DNA from: Asterochloris sp. CNOR1
Taxonomy: Eukaryota; Chlorophyta; Trebouxiophyceae; Trebouxiales; Trebouxiaceae
Direction of reading: 5' to 3'
Assembly: GCA_963969365.1 (NCBI GenBank)
Contig: OZ017758.1
Span: forward strand, 434,001-498,000
DNA length: 64,000 bases
This document shows, one piece after another, positions 11,301-21,519 of this stretch (its first letter is position 1; each line of letters begins with the position of its first letter). The notes under the pieces were generated by a model. It ran no database searches. It was not told the DNA's origin and saw only the letters and a list, made by a program, of their open reading frames with translations. The position numbers and the translations under genes were made by a program.

Positions 11301-14300
11301 CAGCATGGCTGCTGTTCACTGTAGCACGAGCCGTGCGTGTGGCAGTCTGCATGCCTCTGCAGGCCACCTAGTCACCCGTTGTCTGACTTTGACACAAACT
11401 CAATAGTGCCTGCACGTCCTTCGCGAGATGCACACCTTGATCCGGACACCTGTGAAACATGTGCCGCAGGACCCCGCCAGCCATGGCACGACATCCACTG
11501 CCGCCTGGAGGGCCCGGTGGCCTGGGATGTCTACCACAACTTTGTGCAGCGCTGGAAGCAGCAGGCAGGGGAGTGGCGCCAGCGCCAGCTGCTCAAGCTG
11601 AACAAGCCCCGCGTGGTCAGGCGGCTCTACATCCCCTCCATTGCACGGGGCCTGCTGGCCGATGACCCAGGGGACCCCAAGGTGAGGAGCGCTTGTTGCC
11701 ATTAACTGAACACTGTCCAGAGCCTTGTTGAGTATTGAGAGTATTGCCAGGGCTTGAGCATTGTGTAGCGGCTGCTGAAACGAATGGCCCCAGCGACCCT
11801 ATGGTGGCCGGGGCCTAGCAGCATGCACATAGCTGTACCTTGCCTGGTGCCTGACTGAGTGATGGAAGGGGCGGAGCGCTGCGGGGGGTGTTGACCAATG
11901 CTGCTGGGGTCCCCAAGGTGGGCAGGACAGCAGTAGGCCACGGGTCAGAGCCCTGCATGCTGCTTTGTTGGTGCCACTTCCGAGTGCACACCACAAGCTC
12001 CCAGCCTTGGAAGGGCCTGAGGCAGCCAGGACCCTTCATAAGCAGCAGGTGGGGTCGACAAGCTTCAAGCGGTGCTGCATCGTGCAGTGCAGGCACAGCA
12101 GAGACCTTGCACAACGATGGGCAATATTTGCGCTGCTGGAGCTCAACACGCACACCGCCAAGGGCTCACGTCCCCAAACTGAGCAGCCAGCTGTCTCATT
12201 GCCCACTGCAGGCCATGAAGGGCAACCCTGAGACCGACAAGAAGACCTGGAATGTCCAGTTCTTCCGCAGCATCTCAGAGACCAGTGCCAAGGGCCTGCC
12301 CCGTTCCACAGATGCCACAAAGATGGGGCTGACTTCCCAGAAGGGTAAGGTGGTGGAGTTCAGCATCCAGGTGAGACACAAGGGAGTTGAGCCCTGCCCA
12401 TACCCCGAAGTTGTCGAGAGTTCAGCTTTCCGGTGGGACAAAGAGACGAAACATTTGGTCCCTCTGAGGGCTCAGCAGGGGGTGTGAGGCACTGCAAAGC
12501 CTCTCAGTTCATTCCCTTCTGGAGGCTTAGCATTGAGGGGTTTGGCATGTCAGCCGATGCAGCACATGCTGGGGCGTGTGGCCCGCTCACAAACCTGGCC
12601 CTTGCTTTGGACGGGCCCCTGCCCTGCTGTGCATGATGCTGCTGCTTGTGCTTCCCTGCTGGATCTGCCAAAACCCACATGCCTGACCTGGTCACGGTCT
12701 GGCCCTGCAGGAGGCATATGTCAGTGCCATCAGGAGGGCGCAGAGGTTCATCTACATCGAAAACCAGGTGGGCCCACGCAGCCTCCCTCCACGGAGCTGT
12801 ACGTGAGCCGCCTGCAATTCTTGAAGCCCCCCGTGCTGAGCGCGGTGTGGCACTTTGGCTGCTGATCAGTAAATGGCCTTCATGGTACCAGCCTGCGAGG
12901 CACCAGAATCTGCTCACAATATCCTTTCTCATCTTTCCCTGCTGCGTGCTGTGCAGTACTTTCTGGGCAGCTCACATGCCTGGCTAGAGGACAAAGGCAC
13001 CGGTGAGCCGTGCTGCAGACGAGCTTGTGTTGCCTCACAGCAGTTGACCGGCACCGAGTAAGTGCAGAGCACAGCATGCATTGCAAATGACTTGGTGCCT
13101 GATTCCATTAAATAGAGAAAATGCAATCGCACTAAGACTTCTCGGTGATGTTGTTGTTCTTGACCCCATGTCAAGGGTAGACGCCAGAGCACTTAGACTA
13201 TCATTGCATTGTGATACCTAATGTCTCGAGGAATCTGGGCATGCAGCATACTGCTGTAGTAGCAGTTGCTGCTCCTCACCCTGAAGCTGGCCAGCAGGTC
13301 AGCAGACAAGCCCCTCCAGACTTGTGATTCTTGAGTGGCTCCAGAGCAGGCTGCAGGGCTTGGTGGCCAGCTTGCGAGCCCCAGCCAGCAGCTGGGAGCA
13401 CCAGGGACAACCCCGACAAGCCCTGCTATGGCTGCAGGTGGCGCCAACCACCTCATCCCTGTGGAGCTGGCCCTGAAGGTGGCCGCCAAGATTCGCGCTG
13501 GGGAGCCCTTTGCTTGCTACATCCTGCTGCCCCTGCACTCTGAAGGTAGGTGCCAGCTCTGCAGAGGTTGCCGTGAGGTCCTGCCGCCACAGTGGTCAAT
13601 GCATCTCACCTTGACAGGGGCAGGGCAGCAGCCCTCATGTCAGCGTTCTGGAGGTGCGAGCCAGCTCTGCGCAGACTGCTGTGACGGCCTGCCTGAAGCC
13701 CTGTGCAGTGCGCCTCAAGCTCCTTGCCAGAGGAGGGCTGCACTGTGTCAGCACTGCGGAGGTGGCCACCTGCTGTGTGGGCTGTCTGTTAGCCCCGCCT
13801 GCGACGTTGTGCAGCGCGCAGGCAACAACACGGGCACCTCAACCATCTGGGCAAGGAGGGGGAAGCTGTGCTGTGCACAGGCTGTACTTTGAGCACAGCC
13901 AACACCTTGGCCAGGGGAGGAAAGCTAATGTAGGCTCATTTTGCCTGTGACTGGGACTGCCCGCAAGTCCTCTGGGATGCATGGCACCAGTCCTGCTCAC
14001 CAGATGTGAAAGCTGCTTACTGTTGTGCACTGTCTGCAGCGCAGCGCTGTGCACAGGCGGCAACACATGCATCCAATCACCTTTGTGGTGCAAGGAAAGC
14101 TGGGTGGGCTCCCATTTTGCCTGTGACTGGAACAGGGTGCAAGCACTCTGGGCTGCATGGCACCAGTCCTGCACATCCAGGGCGGGTGGTGCTTGCCGTA
14201 AGCCCCTGCCTGCAGCGTATCCATGCACGACCCTGCACAGCTTTCAGGCCACTTGACCCTGTTTCTGCAGGCGTACCTGACACTGGCAGTGTCCAGGAAG

Positions 14301-16969
14301 TCATATTCTGGCAGGGACGCACTATTCAGATGATGTACCACATCGTGGGGGAGGCTATGAGGGATGCCGGGGTCAGCAATGACATTCAACCCACAGACTA
14401 CCTCCAGTTCTTCTGCCTTGGTGGGTCCGAAGACACTGTGCATGTTTCAGCTGTACTGAGTTTGTGGGATGCTGATCTGTCATGCATCCTGCTAATAGAG
14501 ATGAGGCGAGGGGCACTGGGCGCACTGCAGCTGAATGAGCTGATGGGCAGGTTGACTATGCCTATGCCTGACGCCCATGGACTGCCACTGGCTCTGGTGA
14601 GTCTGGGGTTGATGTGGCTGGGCTCGAGGTCAACACACCTGGTGATGTGTCCCTCCATGGTGGTTTTTGCAGGTGGGGGTGTTCGTGGTAGGGCTTGTGC
14701 AGCACATGTGGGCAGCATCGTCGAGACAGGGTTTTCATCGGGCGACTCATTTGACATGCAAAACATAGAGGCAAGGCACAGGTCTGGAGCATGTTGTTCC
14801 TGCCTTGCAGGGAACCGGGAGACGCTGCATGAGGGGGAGAAGAAGTTTGAGCATAAGCCTCAAGCCGGCACCCCCTATGAAAACGCGCAAAAAAACAGGT
14901 GTGGCTCGGCCCCTGCTGGCGCTGTCAGTGTGTCTGATACCGAAGCACAAGTCAGGCCAGTAGCTTGCCAGGTGTTGGATCGTCAGAAAGACCTTGTGCT
15001 ATGGCTCTCAGGATAAGCAGAAATTGTATTACTCATTGCTGTTCTGCAGGCGGTTCCAGATCTATGTGCACTCCAAGATGATGGTGGTGGACGACGAGGT
15101 GAGCCCACCTGACACCCTGCTGTGTCTCTGGGGTCCCGAGGAGGGGGCGTGGCAGCTTTCTACCATGTTCCTGTGGCAGGACAGCTGTGCTGCTATCTGT
15201 GGGCATGCAGGCAGCATGTTGCAGTTGATCCATCATTCCATTTAGATGCAGATGACAGAGTTTGCAGCAGGTTGCTTATAGGTGTTGAGCCCTGGGTCCA
15301 TGATTGTCCGCAGTGAAGTCGATGCACCAATCTTGTGGTGTGCCCAGGTGTGCACCAGGCGGTCTGATCGCTCCTGTTGATCCCTGCAGTATGTGATTGT
15401 GGGCTCAGCCAACATCAACCAGCGGTCCATGGCTGGTGACAGGGATACGGAGGTGGCCATGGGAGCCTTCCAGCCCCTGGCGCTGGCAGACCATGACGGC
15501 AACACCCCACAGGAAGAGGTCTGCTGATATTTGTCTGCTGCGCATGTTCACAGGGTCGTAATGTTGTGTGGTGGTGTGTCTGCAGCAATCATGACAGCTG
15601 CTTATTCTTGGATGCTGGCAACAACTGGGCCATGCAGTCGTGAGAGATGACACAGCATCGGGAGGGATTCTCATGCACAGTCCTGATGTCGCCAAGGGCA
15701 TCTGGGACATGGCACCTGGCCTGGACAACCCGAGCGGCGTGACTGCAGGCAGCAGAGGCCTAGCAAGATTGTCTGTCCCCACCAGGCAGTTTGTCTGCAA
15801 ACCGGACCTGCTGCTGCCTGGCTGCTCAGCTACAAGGTGCCCTGCACGTCCCCCTGCCTGCTTGGCATGGCGGCACCTTGCGGCTGCACAGTGCAGCATG
15901 GCCCCACCGTGCTCATGCTGGTGCCAGTCTCTTGCAGCCATGGAACCCCCGCGAGTTTACTGGCACCGCCTGCTTCCTTCAGGCACAGGAGACCACACAT
16001 TCCCCACCTGTGCATGCGCAGCGTCTGCTCCTGCCAACTGCAGCAGGGCCCACAGCAGAGCGCAGGGGACCACACACTTCCACCTGTGCATGGGCAATGC
16101 CTGCTCCTGCCAGCTGCAGTTTGCATTGTGTGCCCTGCATCCTGCTGCAGGTGCACGGCTTCCGCCTTCACTTGTGGCACGAGCACACCTCTCAGTTCCA
16201 GCGCCCCTTTTTGGAGCCCCAGAGCCTGGAGTGCTCTCGCCTGATGCGGCGCATTGCCATGGACAACTGGGCCGACTATGTGGCTGACGAAGTTGTGGAC
16301 ATGAAGGGCCACCTCATGAGCTACCCCATCCAGGTCAGTGGCTGGTGCCTGGTCATGTCAAGCCTTGAGGTGACCAAGGTGGAAGGGGCACCTGCTGTTT
16401 TGTGGACATGAAGGGGCCCCTCATCAGCTAACCTATTCAGGTCAGTGGCAGGGCCCTGCTTTCTGCGGCCGGCCCCAGACTGAGCGCCCTGTCCCAAGGG
16501 CAACATGTTACCAGGAGAGGGGTGCACATTGCCCCTGCTTGGACGTCAGACAGAGTCCAGATCGGTGCACGGTGCCTGCTGCTTGTGGCTGGTCGCTGCC
16601 TGTCAGTAGTGGAGGCCCAGTGCTGCCTGGCTGCTCAGCTGTTCCAAGGTGCTGCAGAATGCCTGCAGCTCGTGGCTTATTAGGCGAACCCTGCAGCAAA
16701 GCCTAGAGATTGAATGTTTGGGTTGCATGTCCAGCTGAACTGCAAGCCTCCCTGCATAGTGGCTGCTTCAGCCATCGTTTTGTACTTGTGCTGCACCTCT
16801 ACTGGGTGCCTGTCAGCTGATGGGCCTCAAATGCCCCTCTGTGCTACCTCAGGTCAACAGAGATGGGTCAATCGAGTCCCTCCCAAACCATGAACACTTC
16901 CCTGACTTCCCTGATGCCAGGGTGCTGGGCAAAAAAGTTGGGACACTGCCAGACATTCTGACAACTTGA
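5369..16969 (+). CDS. Phospholipase D, plant C2-type (alpha-like), 23 exons
   Basis: Hydrolyses phosphatidylcholine-type lipids to phosphatidic acid. About 972 residues, longer than the ~800 usual for plant PLDalpha. Phase-consistent exons: 5369-5577, 5900-6018, 6591-6715, 7009-7164, 7490-7607, 8005-8082, 8393-8547, 8892-9051, 9479-9694, 10234-10304, 10573-10747, 11078-11116, 11470-11681, 12212-12370, 12711-12767, 12957-13002, 13438-13545, 14271-14420, 14811-14898, 15050-15098, 15390-15518, 16151-16333, 16853-16969. The N-terminal C2 domain reads [18 protein letters not shown], then PTWNENFCI and [11 protein letters not shown]. Both catalytic motifs are intact: HQKTIVMD (about 349-356) and HSKMMVVD (about 821-828). 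[17 protein letters not shown] and [12 protein letters not shown] are typical, and the end LPDILTT matches plant alpha enzymes. Exons 9-10 encode a Gln/Ser/Asn-rich insertion after the first HKD, the least certain part. The start may instead be the ATG at 5378. Confidence 0.92.
6444..6610. repeat. ~54-bp tandem repeat across an intron acceptor
   Basis: Three diverged copies begin near 6444, 6498 and 6552, each carrying a CTGTTGCTG...GCAGA block. The third contains the acceptor used for PLD exon 3 (GCTGCAG, exon from 6591). The second contains a near-copy of the acceptor and first exon bases (about 6531-6550), which makes a decoy splice site. Confidence 0.75.
7914..8011. repeat. Duplicated splice acceptor in PLD intron 5
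   Basis: The block GTGTTGCTGCAGGCTGGGC occurs at about 7916 and again at about 7993, some 77 bp apart. The second is the acceptor assigned to exon 6 (from 8005), because it continues into AVYDKLKL. The first leads into a different sequence and is taken as a decoy. Confidence 0.7.
13866..14175. repeat. ~173-bp diverged tandem duplication in PLD intron 17
   Basis: Two neighbouring copies share blocks such as GCCTGTGACTGG and GCATGGCACCAGTCCTGC (about 13976 and 14155). Between them the sequence is strongly diverged. Both lie in the intron before exon 18, and I see no coding constraint. Confidence 0.65.
15983..16130. repeat. ~77-bp tandem duplication in PLD intron 21
   Basis: Two copies of a unit starting near GACCACACA (about 15991 and 16068) and ending in CTGCTCCTGCC and a CTGCAG acceptor-like end. 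The true acceptor of exon 22 follows at 16150. Confidence 0.7.
16289..16455 (+). pseudogene. Tandem duplicate of the 3' end of PLD exon 22 with a stop codon
   Basis: The end of exon 22 (about 16293-16333, [13 protein letters not shown], followed by donor GTCAGTGG) is repeated about 107 bp downstream at about 16400-16440. The copy still has the donor GTCAGTGG, but its frame reads VDMKGPLIS, then TAA, then PIQ. It sits inside intron 22 and would be nonsense if spliced in, so it is a dead pseudo-exon. Confidence 0.75.
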
Positions 16970-17202
16970 CCTGTCAGCCAGTGCCGGCAACAGCGCCAAG
17001 CCTGTGTACACCATGTGGCTTCAGAAACCAACAGGACTGCAATTGGAATTGATACTAAAAACTGACTGTGCATTCATTCCTGCTTCTGTGAAGCATTGAC
17101 AATGCAGCATAGATACACCCCACCCGCAAGTGCTTCATGCATACACAGCTGGCTATCGATTTAAATAGATGCCTGAGGGATAGACAAGAGCTAAGTTAGA
17201 TG
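16970..17202. other. Intergenic between convergent PLD and thymidine kinase genes
   Basis: About 230 bp separate the two stop codons. It must hold both 3' untranslated regions. I recognise no other element. Confidence 0.6.
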
Positions 17203-18857
17203 TCAGCAATGTATGAAATGCTGTCTACATACGGGCTGGTATTTGTCAGCTCCACCAACTACCTCCTGCTGACGGTCATCGACTGTGCGCAATGTGAAAG
17301 GGGCTGCCTTGCCACAGAAGACGCACTTGGCTGTCAGCTTTTGCACAGACTCAGCCATGGGGACCATGTGCAACACCTGCAGCACAACAATGCAGTCTGA
17401 GAGTCTGCAGGAGTGGATGCAGTTGGCATCAGCTGTTTGCTGAACAAGTGAGAGGGCCCCCAGCCAACGGTGGATGCAGAGCATGCTACGCAAAGACATG
17501 ACGGAAAGGCAATTGCATCTCAAGCCAATAGCTCAGAGTGCACGCAGTCTCTGGCAGGGCGACCACTTGTGGCAGTACTGTTGCAGTCATGCTTCTGGCA
17601 TAGCTGGCCCACCTACAACAGGCCTTTGTTGGCTTGCAAAGTACTGGCCAAGCTTCAGTGTGGTCAGTTGCCCACACCACAGCACACAGACTACAGGTCA
17701 AGCATGCGGATGTCATCATCAAACTCCGGCAGCAGCATCGCCTGCTGGCTGGGTCGCACCCAGTAAGGTCATAACAGGTCAGAGGCTGGATTGCCCACAT
17801 CTCAAGCCCAAATGCCACACAAGCCCAACCTGCCTGGCCAAAGGGCTGCCTCCTGAAGTCGCCGTCCAGCCCCGCCAGGACAACCTGCTTCCCGTCCCGC
17901 TCAGCCGCGGTCAGTGCAAAATCGACCAAGTCCCCAAAGAACTGGGCCTCATCAATGGCCACAGCGTCGCTGCGTTGGTAGGCCTCTGCGTGCTGGGTGG
18001 GCAGGTTGGCCAGGGCTGGCACTGTCAGGCAAGGGCGGCTGAGTCCGTCGTGCGTGGTCAGGTGCGCTGCCAGGTAGCGGTTGTCCTTGCTGGACTTCAC
18101 CACTGCCACACGGCGCCCAGCGGCCTGCAGGGCACATGTATAACAATTTGCTTTACTGAGCGCGGCATATGTTTGGCTTGGAAGCTGCACAGCCTTACTG
18201 AATCGACTGTGGCTGGCTGTTGGTGGCATGCAGGAATGGCACAGTGTCCCTCGCCCGGCACCGCAGGAAAGGGAGTGGCGGCTGGAGGACGGCCATGCGA
18301 CAGAGTGCATTCACGAGATGCACTTGAGGCCTCTGGCTGCTTTTCCAGGCACACTGCACACATGCTGTACCTTGACTCGGCACCAGCAGCTGCTTTGTAC
18401 TGAACAAAACAATCACACTGGTGCTCACCGCACATAGGATCCCTCCATATCCACTTCAGTCCTGTGCCCAACAGGTGCGGCATGGCAGACTGCACCCTTC
18501 AGAATCCAACATCTAGAGTGCTGGCAGCACTGCTCAAGCAGCCAGGCTGACCTCAAGAGCTGCGACAGTTCGCAAAAGCTCGCTCGTCTTGCCAGCAAAC
18601 ATGGGCCCCATGATGACATGGATGCTGCCGCACTGAACTTGGTTGCCAGTACTGGGCTGGTGCACCTGCTCCAGCTTTGGGGTTGGCTGTGTGGCAATGC
18701 CAGCGGCTGCAAGGATGCGCATCTGGCAGCAGTGCTGCAGGCGGCCTGGCAGGGGGCACCAGACAGCTGATCTAGCACCTCCCAGGATGTCCCTGCAGTG
18801 AGCTAGGTGAGCTGGTCTGCTCCAAGATGTGCCAGGCTGCAGCAGCCTGCTGACCAT
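17203..18857 (-). CDS. Thymidine kinase (TK1 family), 3 exons
   Basis: Phosphorylates thymidine to dTMP for nucleotide salvage. Exons on the minus strand: 18857-18552, 18124-17834, 17376-17203, giving about 256 residues. The P-loop GPMFAGKT lies at about 84-91, IDEAQFF at about 159-165, and the zinc-binding part shows CVFCGK and a final VCRQHF after GGADKYQP. The junctions read smoothly against the family ([33 protein letters not shown]). The second intron then needs a GC-AG boundary (CCAG|GCAGG); a GT donor four bases on would break the frame. The first ~80 residues are not conserved and could be an organelle transit peptide. That start (ATG at 18857) is the least certain point. Confidence 0.9.
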
Positions 18858-21519
18858 GACAGCAAAGTTAGCTCTGTAGCTGCATGTTGCTTCGCAGAGA
18901 CGAGATGCCCAGCACGAAGTTTGTCAGTCTCACTGCTGCTCTCAAGGGTCAGATGCGAGGGCAGCGTGGAACATCATAACCACTTTGAGGTCATGACACG
19001 GCACAGCCATGCCCCCGTGCCGAATCGAATCAACCTCTACACCCTGCTGTAGGTAGGGGTCATCTCTACCATTTGGCTGAGATCTGCTCGACTAAGCTTG
19101 ACCTGGTCTCAATAGCTATGGCTTCCATGCTGCCTGTAGCCCCTTGAAGGGAACTAATGTATCTAGCTGTGGTCATTGACCACAGCTGCAGTTTCAGCCA
19201 TGTTAGCCTGCTCCAACATGAGGCAGCCAAGGGGGAGTGCATGCGGGTGTGGGTGGGGCCCTCTGGACCCTTCACAGCTTGCCAGGCAGCATCTGCTAAA
19301 GCTTCATGGCGCCGGGCCTTCTTGGCCATGTCATGATGGCCTGCACGTCCAGCTTCTGGCACAGCTTGTTGCTTGCAGGGAGGGGACCACAAATCATTGC
19401 ATGCACCACATTACAGGGTGACAAGTGGAGACCGCTTCAGACATGCACCTGTTGGATATTTCTACGACGTGGGTAGCTTGCAGGAGCAGCTGCAACAGTT
19501 AGGGCCAGCAGCAGCACTGTGGGAGGGGTGTGGTCCACACGAGTGTGAGCACCCTCTGTACTGTCAGGCGCCCTACTGTGTGACAAGCACCACGTTGCTG
19601 GAGTGGCTGGTCAGCGCATCACCCCGCGCCCCGCCTCCCCCAGCACGCCTGTACATGGTCTGGTGGTGTGTGGGCGCAGAGCACCAGGAGTGCAGTGCTC
19701 AGCAAGGGTAGTGTGGCGAGGGGTTGTATGTCCCCTTCTCGTCCAGACATCTTTGCACCTGGTCAGATGCCTAGTACAGCCCCTTCACCACAGCGCATCT
19801 GGCCTCTTGTGGGACCTGCAGACGCCGAGCAGCAGCAGTGATGCCACCAGCAGCTCAGTGTAGATGCAGACTACGTCTCTAACCCAGCGGGACACAAGGA
19901 GGGCTAGGACGCGCAATGTAGTAACAATGACCAGGCGGGTCAGGCGCTGTCTCAGCATACAGCTGGGGCACTGCAGCGTGGGCGGAGGGATTGAGGCCTC
20001 TCCACGTTGCACATCAACATCAGCGGCTTGGACGGCACGACAAAGCTGGACTTCAAGATCGCAGCCAACTTTCTGCAGGGGCGGGTCCTCAATCTTTTTG
20101 ACTTGTGGGACAGCGCATGGTCTGCTTGGGGGCATGGGACAGCTGGGGGAAAGCAGCATGGGCAGATGGATGGCTGGGGGGAAAGGCCTCTCCATGTAGT
20201 GCGTCATGATCAGCGGCTTGGACGGGGCCACCAAGCAGGAGACCAAGATCCCGGCCAGCGTTCTTCAGGGTGGGGCATGTCACTGCTGAGGACACTTTTG
20301 TTTGGAAGGCAGCACTTGAGGTGCGCGCGGCATTTGGACTGGGCTGGGCACAAGACCCCTGCTTTGCGGACAGCACTCGCTATGCTGAATGCTTTGCTGT
20401 GGCTGTCGATCGCACCCATGCAATGTTTGTTGTGCGTGCCAAGCGGCGGGGGGGCAGCCTGCCATAGCAAACAATTGACAGGGTGTGCAAAGGGCTAAAT
20501 GCAAATTCTGGCCAGCTTCCTCTAAGGGCGGGGGGTTGCTCCCACACGCTCCCACACAGGTCTATCCTTGCAAGCTTTTCTGTAGTTTGCAAACCATGCA
20601 TAATCTGCTGTGTGTGCCCTGTGGCCAGGGCACCTGATCCATGGGAGCATGTGGCAGGTTCCAGCACTTGAGTGGGCACTGTAGGAACAGCCAGCTCACC
20701 TCAGGGTGCCCTATGTAGTCTGTTATGCACACAGGGAGGCGGAGTGTGTGTTGGGCAAGCCCTCTTCAATGTAAAGGTGTCGACATTTCATGTGGGTGCA
20801 AGCCTGCAGCTGCACCATGTGTTATGCATACAGGCCTCACCATCTGACAGGTGGATGGACACGCGCAGTGAAAGTGCACGCTGAAGCTGGCTGGTTTGCC
20901 AGAGGGCTTGCAACAATTGTGCTGATGCAGCACTTCACTGCTGTCATTATGTGATGAAGAACGCATGTGTGTTCATGCTGTACTGCTGTGTAGACTGCTG
21001 GTACATGGCTACAAGGGGTCAAAGTCTGCAGAGGCTGTCAGGCATCAGGGGCTGCAGGCGTGGTCCACGCCTGACTGCTCTGATGCAGGGCGCAATCGGG
21101 GACGCTGCCTGGAATCTGTGCAAGCCACGGGCTCACTTTTGGAGCATACACACTCTCACACACACACAGCTGATGAGCAAGTCTGGCTGGAGTGATCAGC
21201 AATGGCCCCTTCTTCCTGCACCTTCACAAGGTTGTTGCTGCTGGCTGCACGGTGGCCATTCGCACTGGATGCTTAGAAGCACGACCTGACAGCAGCGACC
21301 TTGCAGATTGAGACCTTCGCCTAACTACTTGTCCCCCTTGACCATGGCTGGTTTTGGACAGGTCAACGCCAGCTTGCAATAAATAACCTCTCTCGCGCTG
21401 CCGACTTCACTGTTCTTGGGCATCAGTCGGTCATCACCACGACAAACATCGTCAGGAAGCAACAACCAGATCGATAAGCACCAGCAGCGGCAGCTCCGCC
21501 GGACCGAACCCTCGGTCCT
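18858..21519. other. Gene-poor interval with no recognisable gene
   Basis: About 2.7 kb between the divergent thymidine kinase and the secreted-protein gene. Open frames are short and overlap on both strands, with no conserved block I can name. It contains the diverged tandem repeat at about 19960-20285, and a short CA-rich stretch near 21148-21170. Confidence 0.5.
19960..20285. repeat. Diverged ~190-bp tandem duplication
   Basis: The blocks AGGCCTCTCCA and ATCAGCGGCTTGGACGG recur 190 bp apart (first at about 19994 and 20024; second at about 20184 and 20214). On the plus strand both copies read ISGLDG(T/A)TK, and further on a short LQG. Whether this is a duplicated exon of an unknown gene or non-coding is undecided. 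Confidence 0.6.

Noticed and set aside
14006-15016. A 336-residue plus-strand open frame within the PLD gene
   Set aside because: Parts of it are PLD exons 18-19 read together with introns. Outside those exons it has no PLD similarity, and the spliced model explains the conserved parts.
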